Source: Roseomonas sp. CECT 9278
GTDB lineage: Bacteria; Pseudomonadota; Alphaproteobacteria; Acetobacterales; Acetobacteraceae
DNA: 64,000 nt
Direction: 5' to 3'
Assembly (NCBI RefSeq): GCF_918698155.1
Contig: NZ_CAKKLX010000010.1
Location: forward strand, 62,001 to 126,000
Shown here: piece by piece, positions 34,435 to 43,411 of the stretch
How the letters are laid out: every line of letters starts with the position of its first letter
How positions within the stretch are numbered: the first letter of the stretch is position 1
Made by a program: the position numbers and the translations under genes
The notes under the pieces: model-generated
The model's database searches: none
Seen by the model: only the letters and a program-made list of their open reading frames with translations
Told to the model about the DNA's origin: nothing

Positions 34435-35796
34435 TCAGCCGCCGCGGCGGATGGTGTTGAGCTCGCGCTCCACCCAGCCCAGCGCCTGGTCCAGCGTCTC
34501 GCCGCCCTGCACGATGCGCGCGATCAGCTTGGTGTTCAGGCCCTGGTTGTACATCTGCACCGCCATCGAGGCCGGCGCCGGCGCCATCGCGATCGACGTC
34601 TGCGACTGGTGATGCGGACGCGACGGGTAGTTGAACACCGACCCGACCGGCGGCCCCTCGGTCTCCCACACGCGGAAGTCGGTCATGCTGAGGAAGGGCG
34701 GGATGTCGTAGCCGCTCGACCCGTTGGTCTGACGTTCCGCCTGCGGGCGGTCGGACAGCCATTCCAGCAGCCCCTTCGCCGCCGGCTTGGCTCGGCTGAA
34801 GTTCCAGATGCCCCAGAAATACGGCAAGTAGGCGAGCTGGCGGCCCTCGGGCCCCGCCGGCATCGGCACCGTCCAGCACTGCTCGGCCACCTGCGGCGCG
34901 TCGCGCTTGGCGACCGCCCAGGCGGAGGGCGGGTTGAAGATCAGCGCCGACCGGCCGGAGATCAGCGCGCGGTTGTTGCCGCCATCGTCCCAGGCCCAGA
35001 CATCGTTCGGCAGGAAGCGCGAGATGCGCGCGCACATCTCGACCGCCGCGCGCAGCTTCGCGTTGTTGCGCACCGTGACATTGCCGCGCGCATCCATCAT
35101 GTGCGCGCCATAGGAATTGAACAGCGCACCCACCCAGTCCACCGCATCGGTGAACGACCCCATCGGCAGCCCGAAGGAGAAGCCGGCGCGATGGCACTTC
35201 TCGGCGGCCTGGGCGAAGGTCTCCCAGTTCCAGGTATCGGCGCCCGGACCGCGTTCATTGCGCGCGGGCCACATGGCGCGGATGTCGATCCCGGCATGCT
35301 GCTGCATGAGGTCGAAGCGCACGCAGGCGGGCTTGGTCTGCGTGCCGGCCACCGCCGGGATCGCCGCCCACTTGCCGTCATGCTTGCCGAGGTACTCGGC
35401 CGCCGGATTGACCGGGCCGTACTTGGCGATCAGCCGGCCCATCACGTCGTCCACCGGCTCCAGCATGCGCTGGTGGTTGGACGGCTCCCAGGTCGGGAAG
35501 GACATCAGGTCGTAGCCGGTGCGCGACTGCGCCTGCGCGTTGATCGTCAGCAGGATCTGGTTGCCGTTCGACGTGACGGTGTCGACCTGCACCTCGACCC
35601 GGTTGGCCCGGCCCCACTCGGCACAGAGTTCGCGCATCACCACGTTGCCGTTCGGCACCCAGTGGTCCCAGAAGCCGCAGCGCAGCGTGCCGCCGGTGCC
35701 CTGCGCGTGCACCATCGGCGCGCCGAGCGCGCCGGCCGCCAAAACGCCTGCCCCATTGCGCATCACGTGGCGCCGGGTGATCCCGTGTCTGGACAT
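34435..35796 (-). CDS. Sugar ABC transporter substrate-binding protein
   Basis: A 453-residue periplasmic receptor of the type 1 sugar-binding family. It has a Tat-like signal, GITRRHVMRNGAGVLAAGAL, with probable cut after VHA. The mature protein begins GGTLRCGFWDHWVPNGN; hinge and ligand regions include GYDLMSFPTWEPSNHQRM and SGRSALIFNPPSAWAV. The Tat-like signal suggests folding before export. It is the first gene of a minus-strand operon: receptor, two permeases, ATPase, SDR, Ldh-type dehydrogenase. It is divergent from the FAD oxidoreductase gene at 35955, with 158 bp between the two starts. Confidence 0.92.
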   Translation of the reverse strand: MSRHGITRRHVMRNGAGVLAAGALGAPMVHAQGTGGTLRCGFWDHWVPNGNVVMRELCAEWGRANRVEVQVDTVTSNGNQILLTINAQAQSRTGYDLMSFPTWEPSNHQRMLEPVDDVMGRLIAKYGPVNPAAEYLGKHDGKWAAIPAVAGTQTKPACVRFDLMQQHAGIDIRAMWPARNERGPGADTWNWETFAQAAEKCHRAGFSFGLPMGSFTDAVDWVGALFNSYGAHMMDARGNVTVRNNAKLRAAVEMCARISRFLPNDVWAWDDGGNNRALISGRSALIFNPPSAWAVAKRDAPQVAEQCWTVPMPAGPEGRQLAYLPYFWGIWNFSRAKPAAKGLLEWLSDRPQAERQTNGSSGYDIPPFLSMTDFRVWETEGPPVGSVFNYPSRPHHQSQTSIAMAPAPASMAVQMYNQGLNTKLIARIVQGGETLDQALGWVERELNTIRRGG

Positions 35797-35954
35797 GCTT
35801 TCCCTTCCGTTCTCTCCCCGGGGCGGGCCTTTGCGTCGTGCCCGCTTCTCGGTCGGGGCAGGTTAGTCAGGGAAAAACATGGCTGGCAACAACCTTGACT
35901 CAGGTAAGCGCGCCGCCTTGCCCGTTGCCCCGCCGCGGCGCAGGCTGGCCCATC

Positions 35955-37076
35955 ATGGATACGCACGCCTTCGATGCCATCGTCATCGGCGCGGGGATCG
36001 CCGGCGCCACCGCCGCCGCGCATCTCTCCGCCACCCGCCGCGTGGCCCTTCTGGAAGCCGAGGACCGCGCCGGCTACCACGCCACCGGCCGCTCCGCCGC
36101 CATCTGGATCCGCAACTACGGCAGCCCGGACGCGCGCATCTTCACCGCCGCCTCGCGCGCCTTCTTCGAATCGCCGCCGCCGGGCTTCGCCGATGCACCG
36201 CTGATGCGCCCGCGGCCTGTCGTGCACCTGGCACCACCCGACCAGGTCGACCACCTGCGCGAGATGGTCGCCGAGGGCGACGACATGCGCGAAATTCCCG
36301 TGGCCGAGGTGCAGGCCATGGTCCCCGCGCTGCGCCCCGGCTACGCCGCCATGGCCGCGATCGAATCCGACTGCTTCGACATCGACGTCGCCGCCATGCA
36401 CCAGGGCTTCCTGCGCCAGGCGCGCGCCGCCGGCGGCACGCTGGCCCTGCGCGCACGCGCCGGGCGCATCTGGCGCAACGGTGCCGCGTGGTGCGCGCAG
36501 ACCAGCGACGGCGCCGTCTTCACCGCCCCCGTCATCGTCAACGCCGCCGGCGCCTGGGGCGACGAAGTCGCGGCCATCGCCGGCCTCGACCCGATCGGCC
36601 TGCAACCCAAGCGCCGCACCGCCTGCATCATCGACCCGGGCGACCACGACTGCGCCGACTGGCCCTTGCTGGGTGATGCCGGCCACGGCTGGTACGTGCG
36701 CGCCGAGGCCCGCCGCAAGCTGATGGTCAGCCCCGCCGACGAGACCGACTCCGACCCCTGCGACGCGCAGCCCGACGAATACGACGTGGCGGTGGCGGTG
36801 GACCGCATGCAGCAGGCGCTCGACATACCCGTGGCGCGCATCGAGCACCGCTGGGCCGGCCTGCGCAGCTTCACGCCCGATCGCGGCCTCGCCATCGGGC
36901 AAGGCACCGAGCGCGGCTTCTACTGGATGGTCGGCCAGGGCGGCTACGGCATGCAGACGGCCCCTGCGGCGGGCGCGCTGCTGGCGGCGCTCGCCGATGG
37001 GCGCGACCCCGGCGCGCTCGCCCCCGCGGTGTCGCTGTGCGACCCGCTGCGCTTCGCACGAAAGGCCACGGCATGA
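35955..37076 (+). CDS. FAD-dependent oxidoreductase, DadA/D-amino-acid dehydrogenase-like
   Basis: A 373-residue DAO-family flavoprotein. The FAD-binding GxGxxG is in AIVIGAGIAGATAAAHL near the N-terminus, with the ribose-binding acid in ALLEAEDRAGYHATGRS. The C-terminal FAD contact reads YWMVGQGGYGMQTAPAAG. Members oxidise amino acids, sarcosine-like amines or hydroxyacids. Start ATG 35955 removes an unlikely upstream extension. Its stop overlaps the start of the threonine/serine dehydratase (ATGA), so both probably act in breakdown of an amino acid. The exact substrate is unknown. Confidence 0.9.
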   Translation: MDTHAFDAIVIGAGIAGATAAAHLSATRRVALLEAEDRAGYHATGRSAAIWIRNYGSPDARIFTAASRAFFESPPPGFADAPLMRPRPVVHLAPPDQVDHLREMVAEGDDMREIPVAEVQAMVPALRPGYAAMAAIESDCFDIDVAAMHQGFLRQARAAGGTLALRARAGRIWRNGAAWCAQTSDGAVFTAPVIVNAAGAWGDEVAAIAGLDPIGLQPKRRTACIIDPGDHDCADWPLLGDAGHGWYVRAEARRKLMVSPADETDSDPCDAQPDEYDVAVAVDRMQQALDIPVARIEHRWAGLRSFTPDRGLAIGQGTERGFYWMVGQGGYGMQTAPAAGALLAALADGRDPGALAPAVSLCDPLRFARKATA

Positions 37077-38053
37077 GCGACACGCTGCCCAGCTTCGACG
37101 ACGTCCGCGCCGCGGCCGATCGCCTCGCGGGGCGCATCCTGCGCACGCCGCTGATCCGCCACCGCCTGCTCGACGAGATCGCCGGCGCCACCGTGCTGGT
37201 GAAGCCCGAACCGCTGCAACGCACCGGGTCCTTCAAGCTGCGCGGCGCCACCAACGCGGCGCTGCTGCTGGATGCCGAGGCACGACGCGGGGGCATCGTC
37301 ACGCATTCCTCCGGCAATCACGGCCAGGCCTGCGCGGCGGCGGCGCATATGCTCGGCATGAAGGCGACCATCGCGATGCCCAGCGACGCCCCCGCCATCA
37401 AGGTCGCGGCGACGAAGCGCTGGGGTGCGGAGATCATCCCGTATGATCGCCACGGCGTCGATCGCGACGCACTCGCCGCGACGCTGGCCGCCGAGCGCGG
37501 CGCCACCGTCATCCCGCCCTTCGACCATCCGCATGTCATCGCCGGCCAGGGCACCGTCGCGCTGGAATTGCTGGAAGATGCCGGCGCGCTCGGCCTTGAG
37601 CCCGACACCGTCGCGGTCTGCACCGGCGGCGGCGGGCTGATCGCCGGCTGCGTGCTGGCGCTGGAAGCCCTCGCCCCCAAGGCCGAGGTCTGGGCCGTCG
37701 AACCCGAGGGCTGGGACGATACGCGGCGCTCGCTTGAAGCCGGCCGTCGCCTGGCCAACAGCGTCACCGGCAGCCCCTTCTGCGATGCGCTGCTGGCCAG
37801 GCAGCCCGGCGCGCTGACCTTCGCCATCAATCATCGCCACCTGGCCGGCGGCGTGGTGGTGACCGAGGCCGAGGTGCTGCGCGCCATGCGCTTCGCCTTC
37901 GAGCACCTCAAGATCGTGGTGGAACCCGGTGGCGCGGTGGCGCTGGCCGCGGTGCTGGAAGGCCGCGTCGCGGCGCGCGGCGGCGTGGTGGGCGTGGTGG
38001 TCAGCGGCGGCAATGTCGACCCGGGGGTGTTTGCGCGCGCACTTGCCGGCTGA
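37073..38053 (+). CDS. PLP-dependent threonine/serine dehydratase
   Basis: A 326-residue fold-type II PLP enzyme that deaminates threonine or serine to the 2-keto acid; relatives also act as serine racemase or hydroxyaspartate dehydratase. The PLP Lys is in RTGSFKLRGATNA, the substrate loop is HSSGNHGQA, and the phosphate cup is CTGGGGLIAGC. It lacks the C-terminal ACT-like regulatory domain of biosynthetic IlvA, so it is probably catabolic and not isoleucine-inhibited. It overlaps the FAD oxidoreductase gene by four bases. Confidence 0.91.
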   Translation: MSDTLPSFDDVRAAADRLAGRILRTPLIRHRLLDEIAGATVLVKPEPLQRTGSFKLRGATNAALLLDAEARRGGIVTHSSGNHGQACAAAAHMLGMKATIAMPSDAPAIKVAATKRWGAEIIPYDRHGVDRDALAATLAAERGATVIPPFDHPHVIAGQGTVALELLEDAGALGLEPDTVAVCTGGGGLIAGCVLALEALAPKAEVWAVEPEGWDDTRRSLEAGRRLANSVTGSPFCDALLARQPGALTFAINHRHLAGGVVVTEAEVLRAMRFAFEHLKIVVEPGGAVALAAVLEGRVAARGGVVGVVVSGGNVDPGVFARALAG

Positions 38054-38137
38054 AGGTGCCGCACAACTCCTGATTGGTTGCGGCGCGCTCCGGCGCCAAA
38101 ATACGATGCATCATCGGTACGATCGGGAGCAGCGCGC

Positions 38138-39850
38138 GTGTCGGGCACCTACACCGTTGCGATCAACGGCATCAACCCCAATCCCCCCTTTCCGGTGAAC
38201 GAGAACATCCTGAACCGGATCACCCTGGGGCTCCTCACCGACTTCCTCGAAATCGACCTGCGCGACACCGTCAGGTCGGTCGGCAACATCATCACCACCG
38301 GTTCCGCGACGGCCGCAACGCTGAGGGTCAGCGGCCTCGCCGATGACGACATCATCAGCCTGCTCGACACCGGCACCGGGACCGGCGGTGTGCGGATCGA
38401 AAGCGGGATCGTGCTGTGGCAGGGCACGCCCTACGGCACCGTACGCGGCGGCGTGGGCGAGGATTTCATCATCGACTTCACCGGGTCGAGCAACATCACC
38501 TCGACCCTCGTGATCGAGCGGATCATGGAGGAACTCAGCTGGCGCAACCTGAGCCATGAGCCGACCCTCGAGAGGACCTTCGTCTTTTCGCTGACCGTGC
38601 CCTTGTACAACGCGACGGGCAGCGCCCAGACCAGGATGCGCATCACCGCCGAGAACGACCTGCCGCTGGTCACCAGCGGCGCGGCCACGAGCGTCATCAC
38701 CGGCCTGAACCCGCTCAAGGTGGCCTATCGCGCGACCGCCGAGGACCTCGACGGCACCATCATCGGCTGGCGCCTGCGCGGCGCCGATGCCGCGCTGTTC
38801 ACCGTGGATGCGAATGGCGGCGTGCGCTTCGTCGAATCGCCCGACATCAACGCGCCGGCCGATGCCAATGGCGACAACGTCTACGAGATCCTGCTCTCGG
38901 CGCAGGACGACGATTTCGGGCGCAGCGTCGACAAGGCGGTGCAGATCAGCGTGCGCGGGGGCAATGCGCCGCCCTCGGGCGAGGTCGTGCTGTCGCTCAA
39001 CACGGCGAATGATGCGCTGCGCGCCAGCAGCACGCTGGCCGATGCCGACGGGCTCGGCGCCATCACCTACCTCTGGCAGATGCGCAACGAGACCACCGGC
39101 GCCTGGAGCAGCGTGCCCAATTCCATCAGCGCCACGCTGGCGGCGCTGCCCGGCCTCGATGACGTCACGCTGCGCGCGCTCGCCCGCTACACCGATGGCG
39201 AGGGCCGCGTCACCTCCGTGGCATCCACCACCTGGGCGGAACGCGGCGGTGCGGGCGACGACATCCTGACCGCGCCGGCCAACCGCCGCATGATCCTCTC
39301 GGGCGGCGCGGGCGACGATACGCTCACCGGCGGCAACTATGCCGCCACGCTGGAGGGCGGTCTCGGCGACGACCTGCTGCGCGCCGGCGCCGCGGCGGAT
39401 CGTCTCGGCGGCGGCAGCGGCAACGACACGCTCTCGGGCGGCAATGGCCATGATTCGCTCGCCGGAGGCATCGGCAATGATTCCCTCGTGGGCGGCTTCG
39501 GCAATGACACGCTGTCGGGCGGCGCCGGGCAGGACACGATGTCGGGCGGGCCAGGCCAGGATGTCTTCGTGTTCGATTCCCGCGCGCCCTACGACCGCAT
39601 CGTCCGCTTCTCCTCCGCCGACGACACCATCCTGGTGCGCGGTGCCGCCTTCGGCGGGCTGCCCGCCGGCCCGATCGGCGAGGCGCGCTTCGTCCTCGGC
39701 ACCGTGCCCGACGCGGCGACGGCGCAGTTCCGCTACAACGCCGGCTACCTCAGCTTCGACCCCGACGGCACCGGCAGCGCGCCCTCCGTGCTCATCGCCG
39801 TGCTGGCGGGTGCGCCCGTGCTCACCGCCGCCGACATCGTCGTCGACTGA
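38138..39850 (+). CDS. RTX calcium-binding protein with cadherin-like region
   Basis: A 570-residue secreted-type protein. GTG 38138 is chosen because GGGAGC lies upstream and the next frame-compatible ATG would extend into non-coding-looking sequence. Residues about 20-200 contain repeated beta-strand segments; about 210-300 look cadherin-like ([38 protein letters not shown]). Residues about 388-475 carry RTX nonapeptides such as [22 protein letters not shown] and [11 protein letters not shown] that bind calcium. There is no N-terminal signal, as expected for type I secretion through a C-terminal signal. No HlyB/HlyD/TolC genes are in the window. It may be a surface or matrix protein. Confidence 0.86.
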   Translation: MSGTYTVAINGINPNPPFPVNENILNRITLGLLTDFLEIDLRDTVRSVGNIITTGSATAATLRVSGLADDDIISLLDTGTGTGGVRIESGIVLWQGTPYGTVRGGVGEDFIIDFTGSSNITSTLVIERIMEELSWRNLSHEPTLERTFVFSLTVPLYNATGSAQTRMRITAENDLPLVTSGAATSVITGLNPLKVAYRATAEDLDGTIIGWRLRGADAALFTVDANGGVRFVESPDINAPADANGDNVYEILLSAQDDDFGRSVDKAVQISVRGGNAPPSGEVVLSLNTANDALRASSTLADADGLGAITYLWQMRNETTGAWSSVPNSISATLAALPGLDDVTLRALARYTDGEGRVTSVASTTWAERGGAGDDILTAPANRRMILSGGAGDDTLTGGNYAATLEGGLGDDLLRAGAAADRLGGGSGNDTLSGGNGHDSLAGGIGNDSLVGGFGNDTLSGGAGQDTMSGGPGQDVFVFDSRAPYDRIVRFSSADDTILVRGAAFGGLPAGPIGEARFVLGTVPDAATAQFRYNAGYLSFDPDGTGSAPSVLIAVLAGAPVLTAADIVVD

Positions 39851-39851
39851 C

Positions 39852-39875
39852 CCGCGGCGGGCTTGCCCCGCGCGG
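39852..39875 (+). terminator. Possible terminator after the RTX gene
   Basis: CCGCGGCGGGC and GCCCCGCGCGG flank a TT, pairing at 9 of 11 positions (the innermost pairs would open to make a loop). It starts one base after the stop codon. No T-run follows. Confidence 0.35.
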
Positions 39876-39945
39876 CGTTCGGCGCTTCCCTGCGGCAGCA
39901 CCCGATCCTGCGGCCAACGCAGGACGCCCCGGAGGAACACGCCCC

Positions 39946-40935
39946 ATGCGCCGTCGCAGCCTGCTGGCCGCCCCGCTTCTCGCCCTGCCCGCCACCGCGC
40001 GCGCGCAGGCCTTCCCCGCCCGGCCCATCACGCTGGTCAGCGGCTATGCGCCGGGGGGTTCGACCGACATCTCCGCCCGCCTGGTGGGCGAGCGCATGCA
40101 GGGCTTCCTCGCCCCCGACGCCCGCGTGGTGGTCGAGAACCGCCCGGGCGCGGCCGGGCGCATCGCCTCGGACTGGCTGCGCCGGCAGCCGGCCGACGGC
40201 TACGTGCTGATGCTGACCGAAAGCTCCTCGCACGCGCTGCTGCCGCATGCGGTGCGCCGCGGCACGCCCTATGACCCGGTCACCGATTTCACGCAGGTCG
40301 CGATGGTCTGCACCACCCCCTATGCGCTGATCACGCGCACGGATTTCCCAGCGCGCACGGCCCAGGACATGGTGGCGCAGCTGCGCACCGCCGAACCCGA
40401 ATCGCTGCCCTTCGCCACCTCCGGCGTGGCCAATGCGACGCATTTCGCCGCGGAACTCCTGGTCAACACGCTCGGCCGCGGCGGGCGCTTCCCGAACGTG
40501 CCGTATCGCTCGGGCGGGCTGATGGTGGAAAGCATCGCCCGCGGCGAGACCGGCTGGGGCACCGCCGCGCTCGCCTCGGCGGCCGCGCAGATCCAGGGTG
40601 GGCGCATCCGCGGCATGGCAGTCACCTCGGCGCAGCGTTCGGCGTCCTTCCCCGACATGCCGACGCTCGCCGAAAGCGGCGTGCCGGGCTTCGACCTGGT
40701 GAACTGGTACGCCATCATCGGCCCGCCCAACATGCCGGCCGCGGTGACGGTCGCGCTGAACCGCGCCATCAACCAGGCGCTGGCCGATGCGCAGCTGCGC
40801 CAGCGCTTCCTGACCGCGGCACTCGACCCCTGGCCGGGCGACAATTCGCCGGAGGCCGCGCGCGCCTATTTCGCCGCCGAGCAGGACCGCTGGCGCGACT
40901 ACGTCAGCCGAACGAACCTGCGCCTCGACGAATGA
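39946..40935 (+). CDS. Bug/TctC-family tripartite tricarboxylate transporter receptor
   Basis: A 329-residue periplasmic receptor. It has a twin-arginine-like signal, MRRRSLLAAPLLALPATARA, then the family landmarks FPARPITLVSGYAPGGSTD, ENRPGAAGRIASDWL and NVPYRSGGLMVESIARGE. The C-terminus ends near AEQDRWRDYVSRTNLRLDE. Such receptors bind small carboxylates or other metabolites. No TctA/TctB permease gene is adjacent, so it is an orphan receptor, as often seen in this group. GGAGGAACACGCCCC precedes the ATG. Its stop overlaps the GMC oxidoreductase start (ATGA), which links ligand and enzyme substrate in function. Confidence 0.92.
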   Translation: MRRRSLLAAPLLALPATARAQAFPARPITLVSGYAPGGSTDISARLVGERMQGFLAPDARVVVENRPGAAGRIASDWLRRQPADGYVLMLTESSSHALLPHAVRRGTPYDPVTDFTQVAMVCTTPYALITRTDFPARTAQDMVAQLRTAEPESLPFATSGVANATHFAAELLVNTLGRGGRFPNVPYRSGGLMVESIARGETGWGTAALASAAAQIQGGRIRGMAVTSAQRSASFPDMPTLAESGVPGFDLVNWYAIIGPPNMPAAVTVALNRAINQALADAQLRQRFLTAALDPWPGDNSPEAARAYFAAEQDRWRDYVSRTNLRLDE

Positions 40936-42530
40936 CGCCCGACGCCGACATCGTCATCATTGGCGGCGGGTCGGCCGGCTGCATCCTGGCGGCGCGGCTG
41001 AGCGAGGACGCATCCTGCCGCGTGCTGCTGCTGGAGGCCGGGCCGCCGGATCGCGACGTCTGGATCAGCCTGCCCGCCGGCTATGCGAAGCTGTATGGCA
41101 GCGGCAAGTACGACTGGCGCTACGAGACGGAACCCGAGCCGCATCTGAACGATCGCCGCATCCACTGGCCACGCGGGCGCGTACTGGGCGGGTCCGGCAG
41201 CGTGAACGGCCTCGTCTTCCTGCGCGGATCCCCGCACGACTACGACCGCTGGGCGCAGGCGGGCGCTACCGGCTGGGCGTATCGCGATGTCGAGCCGGTG
41301 TTCCGCCGCATCGAACATTGGGACGGCGCACCCGACCCGGCGCGCGGCGCCGATGGCGCCATCCATGTCCGCGAACCGCGCAGGCTCGCCCCCGCCGCCA
41401 GGGCCTTCGTGGACGCCTGCATCGCCGCCGGCCTGCCGCGCAACGCCGACTGGAACAATGGCCAGCCGATCGACGGCGCGGGGCCGGTGCAGCTCAACGT
41501 CAATGGCGGCACCAGGTCCTCCACCGCGAAGGAATACCTGCGCCCGGCGATGGGACGGCCGAACCTGCGCGTCGAGACCGGCGTGCTGGCCACGCGCATC
41601 GTGGTCGAAGGCGGCCGCGCCGTCGCGGTCGAGGCGTTGCAGAACGGCCAGCCCGCCACCTTCCGCGCGGCGCGCGAGATCGTGTGTTCCGCCGGCGCGA
41701 TCGAGACGCCGAAGCTGCTGATGCTGTCGGGCATCGGCGACGGCGCGGCGCTGCAGGGGCTTGGCATCCCGGTCGTGCATCACAGCCCGCAGGTCGGCCG
41801 CAACCTTCAGGACCACCTGATCGCGAAGTTCATCTACCGCTCGAAGCCCTGCGGCACGCTGAACGAGATCCTGCAATCGCCCTTCCGCAAGGCGAAGATG
41901 GGGCTCGACTACCTGCTCTCGCGCGCCGGCCCGCTGGCGATCGGCGCTGGCGAGGCGAATGCCTTCGCGCGCGTGACACCGGGTGCGGAGGAAGCCGAGG
42001 TGCAGTTCCTCTTCGTGAACTTCTCCACCTTCGACTACATGAAGGGCCTGCAGGACTTCCCGGGCTTCATGTTCAACTACGGCGCCTGCCGGCCCGACAG
42101 CCGAGGCGAGGTCTTCCTGAAATCCCCCGACGTGCGAGACAAGCCCGGCATCCGCGCCAACTACCTCGACCATCCGAACGACGTGCGCGTGATGCTGGGT
42201 GCGGCGCGGCTTGGCCGGCGCATCGCGCAGCAATCTCCGCTCGCCGCACTGATCGAGGAAGAACTCCGCCCCGGTCCCGACGCCACCACGGATGACGCGC
42301 TGCTGGACAACATCCGCGCCACCGCCGGCACGGTCTTCCACCCCTGCGGCACCGCGGCGATGGGCAGTGTGCTCGATCCGCAACTGCGCCTGCGCGGCGT
42401 GGCCGGGCTGCGCGTGGCGGATGCCTCGGCGTTTCCGCTGATCCCCTCGCCCAATATCCAGCCGGCGGTGATGCTGGTGGCGGAACGCGCCGCCGCCTTC
42501 ATCGGGGCCGGCGCGAGCGTCCCCGCGTAG
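40932..42530 (+). CDS. GMC-family FAD oxidoreductase (choline/alcohol dehydrogenase-like)
   Basis: A 532-residue glucose-methanol-choline family flavoprotein. The FAD-binding motif is DIVIIGGGSAGCILAARL; the GMC signature is GRVLGGSGSVNGLVFLRG; signature 2 is GAIETPKLLMLSGIGD. The C-terminal active-site His and Asn lie in VFHPCGTAAMG and IPSPNIQPAVMLVAE. Members oxidise alcohols such as choline or polyethylene glycol using FAD and an acceptor. No signal peptide is seen. It overlaps the Bug receptor gene by four bases. The substrate is unknown. Confidence 0.93.
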   Translation: MTPDADIVIIGGGSAGCILAARLSEDASCRVLLLEAGPPDRDVWISLPAGYAKLYGSGKYDWRYETEPEPHLNDRRIHWPRGRVLGGSGSVNGLVFLRGSPHDYDRWAQAGATGWAYRDVEPVFRRIEHWDGAPDPARGADGAIHVREPRRLAPAARAFVDACIAAGLPRNADWNNGQPIDGAGPVQLNVNGGTRSSTAKEYLRPAMGRPNLRVETGVLATRIVVEGGRAVAVEALQNGQPATFRAAREIVCSAGAIETPKLLMLSGIGDGAALQGLGIPVVHHSPQVGRNLQDHLIAKFIYRSKPCGTLNEILQSPFRKAKMGLDYLLSRAGPLAIGAGEANAFARVTPGAEEAEVQFLFVNFSTFDYMKGLQDFPGFMFNYGACRPDSRGEVFLKSPDVRDKPGIRANYLDHPNDVRVMLGAARLGRRIAQQSPLAALIEEELRPGPDATTDDALLDNIRATAGTVFHPCGTAAMGSVLDPQLRLRGVAGLRVADASAFPLIPSPNIQPAVMLVAERAAAFIGAGASVPA

Positions 42531-42592
42531 ATCCGACGGCGCACACGACGCGCCGGAGGCATGGCCGCGAGCCCGCGCGCGCGGACATCGCT

Positions 42593-43411
42593 CTACGCAT
42601 AGGCGAACATCGCCAGCCACCGCGCCAGCACGCGGTCCATCTGGGCGCGCTGCGCCTCGCTCAGTTCCTCGCGATGATTGCCGGGCGCGACCTGGCGGAT
42701 ATGCGCCGTGGGGTCCGGCGTCTCGGGCCGCACATCGTGGCGGTCGGCGATGCGCGCGCGCTCGGCCGCCGCGACATCCCAGCCGAACCAGGCGCAGATC
42801 GCATCGACCCAGGCGCGCTTGCGGAAGATCACGTCCTCGTAGCGGAACACCGCGGTGCCCTCGCGATGCAGGATGCCGCTGCCGACCAGCCTGTCGAACT
42901 GCGCATCCAGCCCGCGCGCCACCTGCATCACATGCGCATCCTTGCCGCGGGCGATCGCCCGGGCGCGGTTGCGCGCCATGAAGTGCTCGCCCTCCTCGGC
43001 CTTGGGCACGACATGGCTCTGCGTCACGGAATACCAGTGGGACACGGCCATGTCGCGCGGGTCGCGCACCAGCACCACGCAGCGCGCGGCGTCCAGGATC
43101 GGGATGGCGTAGGGCGGCGGGCCGCGGAAACCGCCGTAGCAATACCCGCGCGGGCGGAACAGCGCCCCGGCCTCGTGCGGCTGCTCGGTCAGGCGCAGCC
43201 CCTGGACGAAAAAGAAATCCTGCAGCGAGACATAGGCGAGCCCGGCCTGCGGCGCGAGGTCCTGCAGCAGCGCGAACAGCAGCGTCGACCCGGCCTTGGG
43301 CAGTGACATCGCCACCACGCTCGGCGCCTCCGACGGCGCCGGCGGCAGCTCCGGCAGGCGGATGCCGGTCGGCGCGAAGCGGAAGCGCAGCGCGTCCAGC
43401 GCCTCAGCCAT
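42593..43411 (-). CDS. Sulfotransferase-domain protein
   Basis: A 272-residue soluble sulfotransferase-like protein. The PAPS 5'-phosphosulfate loop is MSLPKAGSTLLFALLQ (residues about 35-50), and the 3'-phosphate-binding region reads VVLVRDPRDMAVSHWYS. These are the two main family motifs. Sulfotransferases move a sulfuryl group from PAPS to sugars, lipids or small molecules. The acceptor is unknown. The gene starts 8 bases inside the end of the M32 carboxypeptidase gene, at the tail of the cytochrome oxidase gene row, and converges on the GMC oxidoreductase gene. Confidence 0.87.
   Translation of the reverse strand: MAEALDALRFRFAPTGIRLPELPPAPSEAPSVVAMSLPKAGSTLLFALLQDLAPQAGLAYVSLQDFFFVQGLRLTEQPHEAGALFRPRGYCYGGFRGPPPYAIPILDAARCVVLVRDPRDMAVSHWYSVTQSHVVPKAEEGEHFMARNRARAIARGKDAHVMQVARGLDAQFDRLVGSGILHREGTAVFRYEDVIFRKRAWVDAICAWFGWDVAAAERARIADRHDVRPETPDPTAHIRQVAPGNHREELSEAQRAQMDRVLARWLAMFAYA

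Noticed and set aside
42531-42560. A terminator between the convergent GMC and sulfotransferase genes
   Set aside because: CGGCGC and GCGCCG could pair over a 7-base loop, but the stem is only 6 bp with no tail and is expected by chance at this GC content.
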